Below, in pieces: positions 43,344 to 53,316 of a stretch of DNA of 64,000 nucleotides. The DNA lies in NCBI GenBank assembly GCA_965247375.1, contig CBDFHU010000113.1:1-64000 (forward strand), read 5' to 3'. The DNA is from Arsenicibacter sp965247375. Its GTDB lineage: Bacteria; Bacteroidota; Bacteroidia; Cytophagales; Spirosomataceae. The first letter of the stretch is position 1. Each line of letters starts with the position of its first letter. A program made the translations under genes and the position numbers. The notes beneath the pieces are model-generated. The model worked only from the letters and a program-made list of their open reading frames with translations, searched no databases and was not told the origin of the DNA.

Positions 43344-45904
43344 TCAGTGCTGAATAACCACCGTACGGCCTCCCAATCCCTGCACGCTGAACGCCCGCAA
43401 TTTAATGGTGCCTTTGGTGGTTATCGGCGCTGAGTAAACCAGACTATTGGCATGAGGCTGACTACCGTCGGTCGTATACCGGATCGTGAAACCCGGCAAC
43501 TGACTATTGGCCCGCACGGCACCATTTTCTACCACAGCACCAACGGTCGGAATCCGGTAGGCAAACCCGCCGGCATAGCTCCCCAGCCGCGGTAACTCCC
43601 GTTTACCCAATTGATTAACAAAGGTATTCCACGCCTGTGCATAGAGCTGCTGCGCGGTAGATTCATCCGTTGTCGTTGCCCAAACAGGATCACTTGCCCA
43701 TGCGCGTTCGGCCAGACCGATCAGCTTGGGCAGCATCATGTATTCCATCCGCTGCGGTCCCAATACGGTTTCACTCCATAAAAGCCCCTGAATACCGACA
43801 ATATTTTCTTTTCCGTAATCGGTCAGCCGTTCTTTTCCGTTAAAGATTGACCGGTCGAGCGGATTACCCAGGCGGTCTTCGCGCGCACTTTTGAAATAAT
43901 CGTACGGAATAAAGTAATAGCCCTTATCTACATCTGTAAAACCACCCCAGTAGTATCCGGGTTCCTCAAACGATTTCTGATAGGCCATGTCGAAGTAATA
44001 GTTTGTCACCGGCGACAGGACTACTTTATACCCGGCATTGGCCAGTTTATACGCCAGGTCTTCGGCACCCCAGCCCAGGACATTGTTCCAGACATCGACC
44101 TGCACGCCCTTACCCGCAAACTCCGGATTCGGAATCGTGTGTGCTTTGTCGTCAAGCCGGGTTTTCCGCATCCCGACCTCTTCCCAGCCATAGAGGTAAA
44201 GTCCCCGTTTACTGACCAGTTCGTTGACCTTCCGGAAATAATAATACCACAGGTCATCGACGGTTTTCACCGCCGGATCGCTTTTCATCAGCGCCTGGCA
44301 AACCGGTGATTTTTCCCACACACCCGCCGGTACTTCATCGCCGCCAAAGTGAATAGTCTGAATCGGCGCACCGGCTTCGCGGTACATGGCCAGCAGGTCG
44401 TCGGTCACGGTTTCCAGAAAACGATAGACCGACGGCAGCGCTACGTTCATGACGTTATCATTCCAGGACTGCACCGACCGGTACACCGACTGATCCTGCA
44501 GATCGCGCAGCAGGAAACGTTCCGCTTCATCACGTTTACCTTCCGCCATTAGCCGTTCGTAGCGGGCATCCATCGATTTGACAGCCGCCCGGGCATGTCC
44601 CGGCGTTTCGATTTCGGGCACTACGCTGATATGGCGTTCGGCGGCATATTTCAGGATGTCAATAAAGTCAGCCCTGCTGTAGAAGCCGCTGCCGGTCGGG
44701 CTCTGCACATCCGGCCCTGAACCGTACGATGGCTGTAAAAACGTTTTGTTATCGAGTGTATGCCCCGTTTGCTGCCCACCGCCGTCAGCTCCGGCAGCGA
44801 CGGAATCTCAACCCGCCAGCCCTCGTCGTCGTTGAGGTGAAAGTGCAGCACATTCAGCTTGTAGAGCGCCATCAGGTCAAGGAGTTTCAATATCTGTGCT
44901 TTCGGCTGGAAGTTACGGGCGACATCGAGCATCATGGCCCGCCAGCCAAACCGTGGCGCGTCGGTCACCTCAACGCCCGGCACCGCCAATGTTGGTTGCG
45001 GCGTTGTCCAGGCGGTGGGGGGCAGCAGCATTTTCAGCGACTGAATGCCATAACAAATGCCTTCGCCGCCGGCCGCCGAAATGACGATACCATCGGCGTT
45101 GACCCGAAGCTGATAGGCCCCGGGAGCCATCGCAGCCGCCGTTTCCAGACGGATTTGTCCGGCGGCTTTTTGTGTCGTTACCAACGGCTTTTTCCCCAGT
45201 ACGGCAGCCAGTTCGCCGGCCAGATAACCGGCTTCGCGCTGAAAGGCAACATCCGCCGCAATCGACACATCGCCGGTCAGTGTAAAGACACTTCCTGTCT
45301 CACGGTAGGCCGCCGGTGATGGCAGAATCTTTGGCAACTTATTTTCCGGGATATCCGTCAGCACTTTATTCTGGGCGTATACAGTCTGCGGATCAACGAA
45401 ACCGGGTTTATCGCCGGGAAAGCGGGTCGTTTGCTTTGGGCCGGTCGACGGAATGATCGTGTAAGCTGTGACCGGAATGCCTTTCTGCGGCTGTGCGTTC
45501 CATACCCAATAGAGGCCGGCCGGTGCATCGGTAAAGTTCAGTACCCAGGCATCAGAGACAAACTCAACCCGAACAGAGGCTCCCGGTTTAAGAGGTGCCA
45601 TGCCGGCCTTGGGCACAAGCCGGAAGAAATCGCCGTTCAGGTGTTCGATCTGTACCGGCCCGCTAGTAGAACCAGGTTTGATCGTGCGTACAAAGTTAAA
45701 ATACAGCTCCCAGCCGGTGGCCGGCAACGGCGTTTTGCCGGTATTCGTCAGCGTAAAAGCCGACAGGGTTTGGGTCTTCTGTTGATGATTATTTTCGATG
45801 ACTTCCCAGCGGACAGCCAGCTTTTGGGGATCGAATGCCGGTTTCTGTGCAAAGGCGCAGGGCAGGCACAGCAGGCAAACGAAAACGGAGAACAAGGCGC
45901 GCAT
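43344..45904 (-). pseudogene. Beta-N-acetylhexosaminidase (GH20) split by a one-base frameshift
   Basis: A family 20 glycoside hydrolase of about 853 residues once repaired. The 5' part (45904 to about 44765) has a signal peptide (ALFSVFVCLLCLPCAFAQ). A CHB_HEX carbohydrate-binding-like domain follows (ENNHQQKTQTLSAFTLTNTG), then the GH20b domain and the start of the TIM barrel (FHLNDDEGWRVEIPSLPEL). The 3' part (from about 44765 to 43344) continues with RGHTLDNKTFLQPSYGSG, the catalytic Asp-Glu in HFGGDEVPAGVW, and a C-terminal FN3-like/CHB_HEX_C domain. The break is at the CCCC run 44763-44766, where one base is missing from the minus-strand reading CGGGGCATACACTC. Enzymes of this type release GlcNAc from chitin oligomers or glycans. 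It may be a real mutation or a homopolymer error. Confidence 0.88.
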
Positions 45905-46014
45905 AACGATCAGAATTTGCGCCCGAAGATACGGAGTGCTAAAGAATATCAGAGCGTTTCAATTTCGTCTTTTGTTAACCCGGTTATTTATCCATACTCC
46001 GGCAGTAGTACCTG

Positions 46015-47676
46015 TTACCCTCCCTCCCACTTCGTCGTATCGTTCACCGCGACGGGTATACTGTCTTCGGATGGAGCGACAAAGTGATGCACCTTCGGCC
46101 GGTCGGGCCCGATGTGATATTGCCGGACAGCCTGCTGAATGTGCAGATCGTCTTTGGTCAGCCGCTGGTGCTGACGCAGATGCTCAGCCCAGGAAGCGAC
46201 GACAAAAAACTCAACCTGCCGCTCCGGATCAGTGGCATCTGTAAAGATCCCGCCCCGCAGCGCTCCGTCACGGCGGCGCAGGCGTTTCAGCGCATCCATC
46301 GCGTGCAGAAAAGCCGGCACGTCTACCGTCCGGACCCGGTACTCAACCATAACCACCACCGGCCCCTGTTCCGGCTGAATAACGCCGGTATAGTCAGGAT
46401 GCGTTGCCCGGTCGGCCGGGCTGAAGTCGCGTACTTCACCGACCGGCAACCGGAACGGAATGGCCAGCAGCGTAGACACCACCATCCAGCCCGCCGCCAG
46501 CAGAAAGGTAACCGACAGGCCGTATTGACCGGCAATGGTCCCCCAGACAATACTACCCAGCGCCATTCCCCCCTGAAATACAAGCTGATAAATACTCAGT
46601 ACCCGCGCCTGCACCCATTTCGGCAGATTGAGCTGAACCGATACGTTCAGACTCGTCAGCGCCATTAGCCACGCCATACCCGCCAGAAACAAAACCGGAT
46701 ACAGCACCCACAGCGAGGTAGATAGCCCGACACAGACGTTCACCACCACAAAGGTCAGAATCGCCATAAAAATCCGCACATTGGCGCTGAGTTGCTGCGT
46801 CAGCCGGGTCAGCACGAGGGCTCCCGTAACGGCTCCGGCCCCTAGCCAGGTCAGCATCAGACCGTATACGCCCGAATCCATATGCAGCTGACGGGCGACT
46901 ACCAGTGATAGTAAGGCCCAGAGCGCACTTGCCCCGAACGTAAAGGCAAAAGCCCGGATCAGAATGGCATGCAGCAGCGGCGTGAACCAGACATACCGGA
47001 CTCCCGCCCGCAAAGCCGTCATAAAATCTTCGACCGGCAGGGTGCGGGTAACCGGCGTCCGTTGCCAGCGGTAAATGACCAGAAACGTAGCGCCGAATGA
47101 CAGGCCGTTGAGCAGAAACACGTACCCCGGCGAATAATACGCGATAATCAGACCGCCCAGCGCCGGACCAATCGCACGGGACAGATTAATACTAACCCCG
47201 TTGAGCGTCAGGGCGACGGGCAGCACGGGTCTGGATACCAGTTCAGGGGTGAGCGACTGCCAGGCCGGGCCGTTCAGCGCCGCCCCGATACCGAGCAGAA
47301 AGGTAAACCCCAGAATGGCTTCGGGCCGGATGATGTGCAGCAAGGTCCCGGTACCCAGCGATAAGGCCACAACGGCCATAAACCCCTGCGTCACCAGCAG
47401 CAGGCGCCGCCGGTCGATCAGATCGGCCAGAGCACCGGCGGGGATACTGAGCAGAAAAACGGGCAGACTGGTGGCCGTCTGCATCAAGGCGACCAGCACC
47501 TGCGACGATGCCAGGGTGGTCAGCAGCCAGACACCGGCCATGTTCTGCATCCAGGTGCCGATGTTGGAGACAAAGGCAGCCAGCCAGATGGCCCGGAAAA
47601 GCGGAAACGCAAAGGCATCCCAGAGCCGCAGCGGCCGCACGGGTGCCGGTTGGTCAGTAGAGGGTATCATGCCCAC
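46015..47676 (-). CDS. MFS transporter (MFS_3 type) with C-terminal ABM-like domain
   Basis: A 553-residue inner-membrane exporter of the MFS_3 / EntS-like group with about 12 helices (residues about 20-415). AGVWLLTTLASSQVLVALMQ and PVFLLSIPAGALADLIDRRR, with a loop 2-3 motif A-like DLIDRRR, are seen, and SRAIGPALGGLIIAYYSPGY is in the second quarter. The last 110 residues (about 440-553) form a soluble alpha/beta domain (VVMVEYRVRTVDVPAFLHAM, then FFVVASWAEHLRQHQRLT) that resembles the antibiotic-biosynthesis monooxygenase (ABM) dimeric fold. Such tails occur in this MFS family. Substrate unknown; siderophore or drug efflux is only a family-level guess. Confidence 0.85.
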   Translation of the reverse strand: MGMIPSTDQPAPVRPLRLWDAFAFPLFRAIWLAAFVSNIGTWMQNMAGVWLLTTLASSQVLVALMQTATSLPVFLLSIPAGALADLIDRRRLLLVTQGFMAVVALSLGTGTLLHIIRPEAILGFTFLLGIGAALNGPAWQSLTPELVSRPVLPVALTLNGVSINLSRAIGPALGGLIIAYYSPGYVFLLNGLSFGATFLVIYRWQRTPVTRTLPVEDFMTALRAGVRYVWFTPLLHAILIRAFAFTFGASALWALLSLVVARQLHMDSGVYGLMLTWLGAGAVTGALVLTRLTQQLSANVRIFMAILTFVVVNVCVGLSTSLWVLYPVLFLAGMAWLMALTSLNVSVQLNLPKWVQARVLSIYQLVFQGGMALGSIVWGTIAGQYGLSVTFLLAAGWMVVSTLLAIPFRLPVGEVRDFSPADRATHPDYTGVIQPEQGPVVVMVEYRVRTVDVPAFLHAMDALKRLRRRDGALRGGIFTDATDPERQVEFFVVASWAEHLRQHQRLTKDDLHIQQAVRQYHIGPDRPKVHHFVAPSEDSIPVAVNDTTKWEGG

Positions 47677-47705
47677 ACAACCAGTTACCCCGGTGCTTTG
47701 TTGAG

Positions 47706-48470
47706 CTAGCCGATATAGGATGGTCCCTGCTGATCAAAAAATTTAGGGAGCGTCACAAAAGCGTTTAATTCGCCGTTCAGCACCAGGATGCTGATCATGG
47801 CATCAATGATGGCGATGACCGGATGCTGCGCCTTCACCAGCTTTTCCGCAGCCGACCGGCTCACGGCGTAGGCATGGGTACAGTCGTGCAGGCCAGCCAA
47901 CCGCAGATTCGGCGAATATGGGCGGGGCAGGTAACGGGCGGCTTCTTTGGGTGTCCAGCGCAACAGCCCAAAGGGGCTGGTCAGTTTATAAAACTGCTGC
48001 TTTACCTGCTGTTTCAGATTGATTTCCTCATTTTTTGTATAACCCAGATACACCAGTTCCCAGTTTTGGGGCAGTTGCCGGATCGCTTCGGCCAGTTGAT
48101 GGAGCTGCTCAAAAACGGGCACCACATCATCTTCAAAGATCAGTACCCGTTCATACCCTTCGCGGACGATCTTTTCGTGCAGCTGCCGGTGCGACAGCGA
48201 ACAGGCAATTTGTCCTTCACTCAAGCCGTCTACATGACGATAGCGGGGATGCCGGGCGGTTGCATCATCGTAAACGCCCCGACGGATTAAATCCGCGCGG
48301 TTCAGGTCCTGTTTATCCACTGCCCGGAAGATTTCGTAGTCCAGTCCGGACAGGAGTTTTTTAAATATGGAATGCCGGTCGTGCGCCCGCTTAAGGGTAA
48401 TGATGTAGATTTTATCGAAGTAGTTTTGCAGAAAAGCACACACCTCCGGTGGTAAGCTCTTTGTCGTCAT
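47706..48470 (-). CDS. Glycosyltransferase family 25 protein
   Basis: A 254-residue transferase of the LPS type GT25 family. FDKIYIITLKRAHDRHSIFK at the start is the nucleotide-sugar binding strand. EGQIACSLSHRQLHEKI and VLIFEDDVVP (the DxD-like EDD that binds the metal) follow, and DCTHAYAVSRSAAEKLVKAQ is the C-terminal part. GT25 enzymes often add galactose to lipo-oligosaccharide. I placed the start at MTTKSLPPEV (48470); another ATG at 48512 gives 14 more residues. It is divergent from a small exported protein gene and follows the MFS gene in position, but no glycan cluster is present. Confidence 0.85.
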   Translation of the reverse strand: MTTKSLPPEVCAFLQNYFDKIYIITLKRAHDRHSIFKKLLSGLDYEIFRAVDKQDLNRADLIRRGVYDDATARHPRYRHVDGLSEGQIACSLSHRQLHEKIVREGYERVLIFEDDVVPVFEQLHQLAEAIRQLPQNWELVYLGYTKNEEINLKQQVKQQFYKLTSPFGLLRWTPKEAARYLPRPYSPNLRLAGLHDCTHAYAVSRSAAEKLVKAQHPVIAIIDAMISILVLNGELNAFVTLPKFFDQQGPSYIG

Positions 48471-48604
48471 GGGCAGTTGCCAGGCAGTATAGTTTCCGGT
48501 AAAATTACGCATCCTTATGCGGACCGGCCATGAATCAGCGTTCTTTATTTGCCAGACTAAAATAGATTCAATAGTTTTAAAGATAATCAACCTCATCAAT
48601 GTCA

Positions 48605-49369
48605 ATGCGTTTACCTTGCCTTCTTCTCACAAGCATCCTGACAGGCGGCTTCCTGTCAGCGGCCTCCGCCCAGACAACCACCCCGCCTGCTTCGCAGACC
48701 GCCCAGAGCAGATCGCCGGTAGGTTACGACGCTCAGGTTAACCTCAACGCACTCGCCGGGGCGACGGGCAGCGGCAACGGGGTAGTCCGGAGTTTCGACA
48801 ACCGGTATGAAGGCGTGAAGGGCAGCCCGTTCTGGGTTGACCAGTGGCTGCCGGGCGAGGTTGAGCTGAATAACGGCAATAAAATCACGAACATTCAGCT
48901 CAAATTTGATGCCTTGGGGCACATGCTTTACCTGAAAACGCCTAAGAACGATTCGGTTAAACTGGGAGAAGCCTTCGTCAAACGGTTTATGGCAAAGCAG
49001 GACGACGTTCCCCAAACGTTTCAGCGGCTTAGTAATGCCGGCGATGCCCTGAAAACCAAGCTTGTCCGTGTGATCTATGAAGGTAAATACTCATTGGCTG
49101 AGCTGATTCAGAAGAACATGCAAAAGGCAGATTTCAAAGGCGCGTACAGCTCCAACGTGCGCTACGACGAGATTTATGCCGAAAATGCCTATTACCTGAT
49201 CCGGCCCGACGGTACGTCCGAAAAAGTAAAACTCAACAAAAAGTCGATTCTGTCTGCCCTCGGAGATGCCGCCGGCCCTAAAGTCGACGACTATGCCAGG
49301 ACGAACAAACTCGACTTTAAAAATGAAAGCGATCTGGTAAAAGCGCTGACCTTTGCCAATGGCCTTTAG
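48605..49369 (+). CDS. Exported protein of unknown function
   Basis: A 254-residue protein. The signal peptide is at about 1-23 (MRLPCLLLTSILTG..., ending ASAQ). A Thr/Pro/Ser-rich spacer (TTTPPASQTAQSRSP) and an alpha/beta region follow (about 40-254). The latter has YEGVKGSPFWVDQWLPGEVE, QLKFDALGHMLYLKTPKNDS and a Lys-rich repeat-like part (VRVIYEGKYSLAELIQKNMQ, KADFKGAYSSNVRYDEIYAE). I recognise no catalytic motif or named family; the second half resembles small conserved exported proteins of Cytophagales. A second ATG is two codons upstream (48599). It is convergent with the MG2/plug protein gene. Confidence 0.7.
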   Translation: MRLPCLLLTSILTGGFLSAASAQTTTPPASQTAQSRSPVGYDAQVNLNALAGATGSGNGVVRSFDNRYEGVKGSPFWVDQWLPGEVELNNGNKITNIQLKFDALGHMLYLKTPKNDSVKLGEAFVKRFMAKQDDVPQTFQRLSNAGDALKTKLVRVIYEGKYSLAELIQKNMQKADFKGAYSSNVRYDEIYAENAYYLIRPDGTSEKVKLNKKSILSALGDAAGPKVDDYARTNKLDFKNESDLVKALTFANGL

Positions 49370-49411
49370 GTTCAGTTGCCGGTGATTGCTGCCGGTTCTG
49401 AATCAGTTGGT

Positions 49412-49448
49412 CGGAGATCAGATGGCCGGTGAGGCTGTCTGATCTCCG
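49412..49448. terminator. Hairpin between convergent genes
   Basis: Perfect 11-bp stem CGGAGATCAGA / TCTGATCTCCG (49412-49422, 49438-49448), near the middle of the 146-base gap between two convergent genes. No T tract. Confidence 0.55.
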
Positions 49449-49515
49449 GACCGCATGTGTTCTCCTTACGGCTGATACAACCAGCATCAGCGATCAGACG
49501 TTATAATGCTTACCC

Positions 49516-52500
49516 TCACTGCACCCGCACCAGCTGAACAACCGATACAGGACGGCCATCGGCGGTAATACCCTGAAGCACCACCCGTAGCGTCTGTACC
49601 ACATCCGACAACGGAAACCGGAGCTGACTACGACCCTGACCGTCGGTCTGCATAACGGGCTTCCAGTATAAGACGTCCCGCTGGTCGACGGGGCCGGAAA
49701 TGGGGCCGTTCGCGGCTTCGGTGTCGTAGCGGGGTACGTAGAATTCACGCTGCACCGACGGATAGCCGATAAACCGCATCGGCTTCATCGTTACCGGCGG
49801 TTTCGCTCCGGCCTGCATCGACCGTTTATTTTTGGTATAAAACGCAATTACCCCGTTTGCGCCCTGCGCCCCGTACATCCCTGCTGCACCGGCACTTTTC
49901 AGCACTTCGACACGCTCGATGTCGCTTGCATTAAAGCTCATTAACGCATTTCCGTCAGGGTCCTGAATCGGTACCCCATCCATCAGAAAGAGCGGCTTCG
50001 TACCGCTTTTGATACTGGTTCCTCCCCGCATAAATACCTGATAGCCATGTACCGTTGTCCCACCCGGCGGCGCAATATTCCGGCTAACCGTTACCCCGGT
50101 CAGACGCCCCTGAATCATTTCGTACAGGTTTGAATAAGCGGGTGTTTTATCATCAAATACCAACACCGCATCTGCCGTATTGTGCAGACTGCGCATGTTA
50201 ATATCGTCGGGCCGGTCGGTCGGTTTCTGCGCCCGGACCGTTACTTCGGCCAGTACCTTTATCGTTTTATCCCGATAAACATCTGTATCTGCCTGTTGCC
50301 GTGTACGGGCAGCCTCCAGTTGTGCCCGTATCGCAGACCAGTCAGCCACCGGGGTTGTTTTTCCGGTTTCCCACTGCCCGCCCGGTGTCTCCAGTACCAG
50401 CCGGGCATCTTTAGCCGCCAGATTCTTTAACTGACGGTCTGTGAGCTGAGCGACCAGCTGAATCGTATCCTTAATGGCCAGACCTGCCAGCCGGAAACGT
50501 CCTTTCTCATTGGCACCCGCCGATTTTACAAACGACTGGCCGGGAGCCGTCGCCATCACCATGACTTGTGCGCCGGGCATCGGTTCATTCCGGGCATTCA
50601 GAATACGCCCCATGAGCGAAATACCGCCGGTCTGCTCCGCATCCGGCGTACCGCTAACCCGCCGCCAGCCCTGCGTCAGCAGCAGGTCATCCAGTGCTTT
50701 GCGGGTTTCGGCAGCCCCCTTGAGCAGATACTGACCGGGGTTTTCAATGTGGCCGCGCAGCTCACCGGTCAGCAATAAATGGGCGTGTACGGTAGCAGCC
50801 GTCGTATCATCCGGCACTTTGCCGGCATCCGTAACCGACGCCGATAAAGCGGCTAAGGCCGGTGATCCGTTATCGTTCAGATTGATACTCAGCAATACCT
50901 GCTCACGGGGCTGGTACCGGTTTTTGTTGAAGCCCATCAACACCCGTACCGGTGCGACAAATTCCGGAACAAATATGAGCCGTTCGGCCTGTGGTCTGGC
51001 CGCGGCATCGTATAACGTAATCTGCGCCAGTCCCGGCAGCCAGCTCATCATCGGCAGCCCGACCCTGGCCACCCCGTTCTGCAGGATAATTTTCCGCTGA
51101 TCAACCACCCGGCCGTGTTGCTGAATGAGGATGTAGGCGGAGTCAGCAGCAGCCTGGTTTGTACTCCTGACGGTCAGCGCCAGCTGCGTTGTGTCGCTGA
51201 TGGCATCGGCAGTAAGCAGCAGTCCTTCTGTTTCCGGAGCCGGCAACGGAACGTGTTGCCGCTGATCGTTATAGGTAACGTCGGCGTAATAGGTCCGCTG
51301 TGCCTTTGGTTCTGCCAACACACTGGTCATCCCCTGCTGATTGGTCCTGAACCGGGCAAGTTCAGCGCCCTGGTCATCGACAATACGCCCTGCGACGGCC
51401 AAACCACGCCCGTCAGGCTGCACAATTTTTACGCCCAGACGTGCGGGCAGCCCCGCAATCCAGCGACCGCCTTCCGGCAAGACCTGCACGTCGGCCTGCC
51501 GGGAAACCGGATCAGTCTGTGGTACGGCATCATTCCGGAACAGATTATAGACCGCTACCGACCGCTCAAACGCCGGGCGCCGCTGCCCATCATCCGCATC
51601 GGTATAAGCCCGCAGGCGGTAGGTACCCGTTCTGAGCGTATCCGACAGCCGGAATGTCCCCTCACCACGTCCCTCAGCGATGCGTATCCACTGGTGTTGC
51701 ACGGATTTTCCGGCCGGTGTCAGCAGATCAACATGGAGCGCCGTTTCACCGCCAACCCGCCGGTGACTGGCAGCGTCAAGCAGGTATACACTCATCCAGA
51801 TCCGGTCGCCGGTTGCGTAGAACGGCTTATCGATGTGCACAAATGCGGTGGGCGAAAGGACCTTAAACCGCTCATTGAACGTCTCCGCAATCCGGCCCAG
51901 CCGCGCATCGGGGGGCGCCAGCCGGCCCTGCGTAGCCAGGGAGCCGCCCGCAGAGGATTCTTTGTCTCCCCCGTCAGGCCTCCAGTCGGCGGGTAGCATG
52001 GTCGATAGCCGGTCGTTGCCCATCGAGCCCTTGGCTTCCATGCCTTCCGGCATCGTAATCACGCCATCGACCGTCATTTGCAGCTGACCGGCAGGCAGTT
52101 TTATTTCGGTGTAGGCGTACCGGGCATCGGGATAGGGCGAAAACTCCGAGGTTGCTTTCGTATAAAACACGATCAGTTTCATGGGTGACACCAGCCGGCG
52201 TTCGACCGGCAACCGGCCGGGCATAATCAAGGCAGGCGCCTTTGCGGCAACCAGCCGCTTATAGTCGTTGACCATCGCCGCCAACGTTACCGAACGGGCA
52301 TCGAGAGACACCGGCTTTGTGAGATCTTCCTGATACACCTGAAAACCGGCATGTTCGACGGTATTCGTTATCAAACTGGCCATCAGGTGCCGGATTGACC
52401 CGTTGTAGGCCGCAATCCGGTTACGCCGGAACCGGTTCGCCTGCCGGTCGTCGGCCGGCTTTACTTCTTCAAAACGGGCCGTACCCGCCACCAGAATCCC

Positions 52501-53079
52501 CCCCGACGGGGGAGCTTCAAAATGCTGCAGATCATAGATCACCCGATAGCCCGTTGCCTGATTGTCGATCAATAGCGGCTCGGTAGCCGTTGCATACAGG
52601 TATTCCTTTTCTTCTTTAAAATGGAGCGCATCGCTGTTTACCAGTACACACTGGCCACCAAAAGGTTCGCCGAAAAACAGCCGTTTAAACTGGCGCAGGT
52701 GCCGCTCGCGGAGCTTCGGATTAGCCCGCACGGTTACGGCCTCCAGCGTCTGCTCACTCACCTTAAGCTGAAAGTCAGCCTTTTGCGGAGCCGGACTATC
52801 AAACCGGATTTTTCGGGAAGCAGACTGGTAGCCGACAAATGAAGCTGCCACCTCAACCGTTCCCTGCGGCACGCCCGTCAATGTATAAAATCCCTTTTCG
52901 TCGGTGCTTGTGCCCCGTGTGGAGCCATTGATGTAGACATTGGCAAACGGCATGGGCTTACCTGTGGCCGCATCCGTCACGTAGCCGGTCAGTGCGGCCG
53001 TCGTTTGGGCATACGTCAATAGTGTAGATAGCAGCAGGAGGACGGCAGTCATCCAGCCAGTCAGGAAGGAGCGGTGCAT
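49516..53079 (-). CDS. Giant MG2/TonB-plug protein without a barrel
   Basis: A 1187-residue protein. The signal peptide is at about 1-24 (LLSTLLTYAQT). A carboxypeptidase-regulatory-like domain follows (about 28-105; VTDAATGKPMPFANVYINGS). The middle holds alpha-2-macroglobulin MG2-type beta domains (FVHIDKPFYATGDRIWMSVY, about 410-500, and others). A C-terminal TonB-receptor plug domain lies at about 1000-1120 (NLYEMIQGRLTGVTVSRNIA, VFMRGGTSIKSGTKPLFLMD, DIERVEVLKSAGAAGMYGAQ). No 22-strand barrel follows: only a short strand-rich tail (REFYVPRYDTEAANGPISGP) ends in QLVRVQ. Proteins of this make-up occur in Bacteroidota with unknown function. A role at the outer membrane or in protein handling is inference. 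No ExbBD/TonB or SusD gene is adjacent. Confidence 0.85.
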   Translation of the reverse strand: MHRSFLTGWMTAVLLLLSTLLTYAQTTAALTGYVTDAATGKPMPFANVYINGSTRGTSTDEKGFYTLTGVPQGTVEVAASFVGYQSASRKIRFDSPAPQKADFQLKVSEQTLEAVTVRANPKLRERHLRQFKRLFFGEPFGGQCVLVNSDALHFKEEKEYLYATATEPLLIDNQATGYRVIYDLQHFEAPPSGGILVAGTARFEEVKPADDRQANRFRRNRIAAYNGSIRHLMASLITNTVEHAGFQVYQEDLTKPVSLDARSVTLAAMVNDYKRLVAAKAPALIMPGRLPVERRLVSPMKLIVFYTKATSEFSPYPDARYAYTEIKLPAGQLQMTVDGVITMPEGMEAKGSMGNDRLSTMLPADWRPDGGDKESSAGGSLATQGRLAPPDARLGRIAETFNERFKVLSPTAFVHIDKPFYATGDRIWMSVYLLDAASHRRVGGETALHVDLLTPAGKSVQHQWIRIAEGRGEGTFRLSDTLRTGTYRLRAYTDADDGQRRPAFERSVAVYNLFRNDAVPQTDPVSRQADVQVLPEGGRWIAGLPARLGVKIVQPDGRGLAVAGRIVDDQGAELARFRTNQQGMTSVLAEPKAQRTYYADVTYNDQRQHVPLPAPETEGLLLTADAISDTTQLALTVRSTNQAAADSAYILIQQHGRVVDQRKIILQNGVARVGLPMMSWLPGLAQITLYDAAARPQAERLIFVPEFVAPVRVLMGFNKNRYQPREQVLLSINLNDNGSPALAALSASVTDAGKVPDDTTAATVHAHLLLTGELRGHIENPGQYLLKGAAETRKALDDLLLTQGWRRVSGTPDAEQTGGISLMGRILNARNEPMPGAQVMVMATAPGQSFVKSAGANEKGRFRLAGLAIKDTIQLVAQLTDRQLKNLAAKDARLVLETPGGQWETGKTTPVADWSAIRAQLEAARTRQQADTDVYRDKTIKVLAEVTVRAQKPTDRPDDINMRSLHNTADAVLVFDDKTPAYSNLYEMIQGRLTGVTVSRNIAPPGGTTVHGYQVFMRGGTSIKSGTKPLFLMDGVPIQDPDGNALMSFNASDIERVEVLKSAGAAGMYGAQGANGVIAFYTKNKRSMQAGAKPPVTMKPMRFIGYPSVQREFYVPRYDTEAANGPISGPVDQRDVLYWKPVMQTDGQGRSQLRFPLSDVVQTLRVVLQGITADGRPVSVVQLVRVQ

Positions 53080-53257
53080 AGTGATTGAATTACCTGCCGT
53101 GAAAAGGATGCCGTTCCGGGATTATACCTATCCGTCCCGGCTCAACCGGTTGGCTGTGAACAGAATGCCAACGTCTGTAATCCCGCTATCTATTTACGTA
53201 TTTCCTTATCCGGCCTGCTACTCAATTCTGACCGGAAGCCCGGTAGTAAGCAATTGA

Positions 53258-53309
53258 TTTATTGCCGGAGGCCGGTACATCTTCAGATATACCGGCCTCC
53301 GGCAATAAA
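53258..53309 (-). terminator. Long perfect hairpin after the beta-helix protein gene
   Basis: TTTATTGCCGGAGGCCGGTA (53258-53277) / TACCGGCCTCCGGCAATAAA (53290-53309), 20 of 20 paired, with a 12-base loop. The stem begins 8 bases after the stop codon. Confidence 0.75.
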
Positions 53310-53316
53310 CGCTTTG

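Noticed and set aside
51115..51996. Long open frame antisense to the MG2/plug protein
   Set aside because: A by-product of GC-rich third positions in the real gene; no domain or signal.
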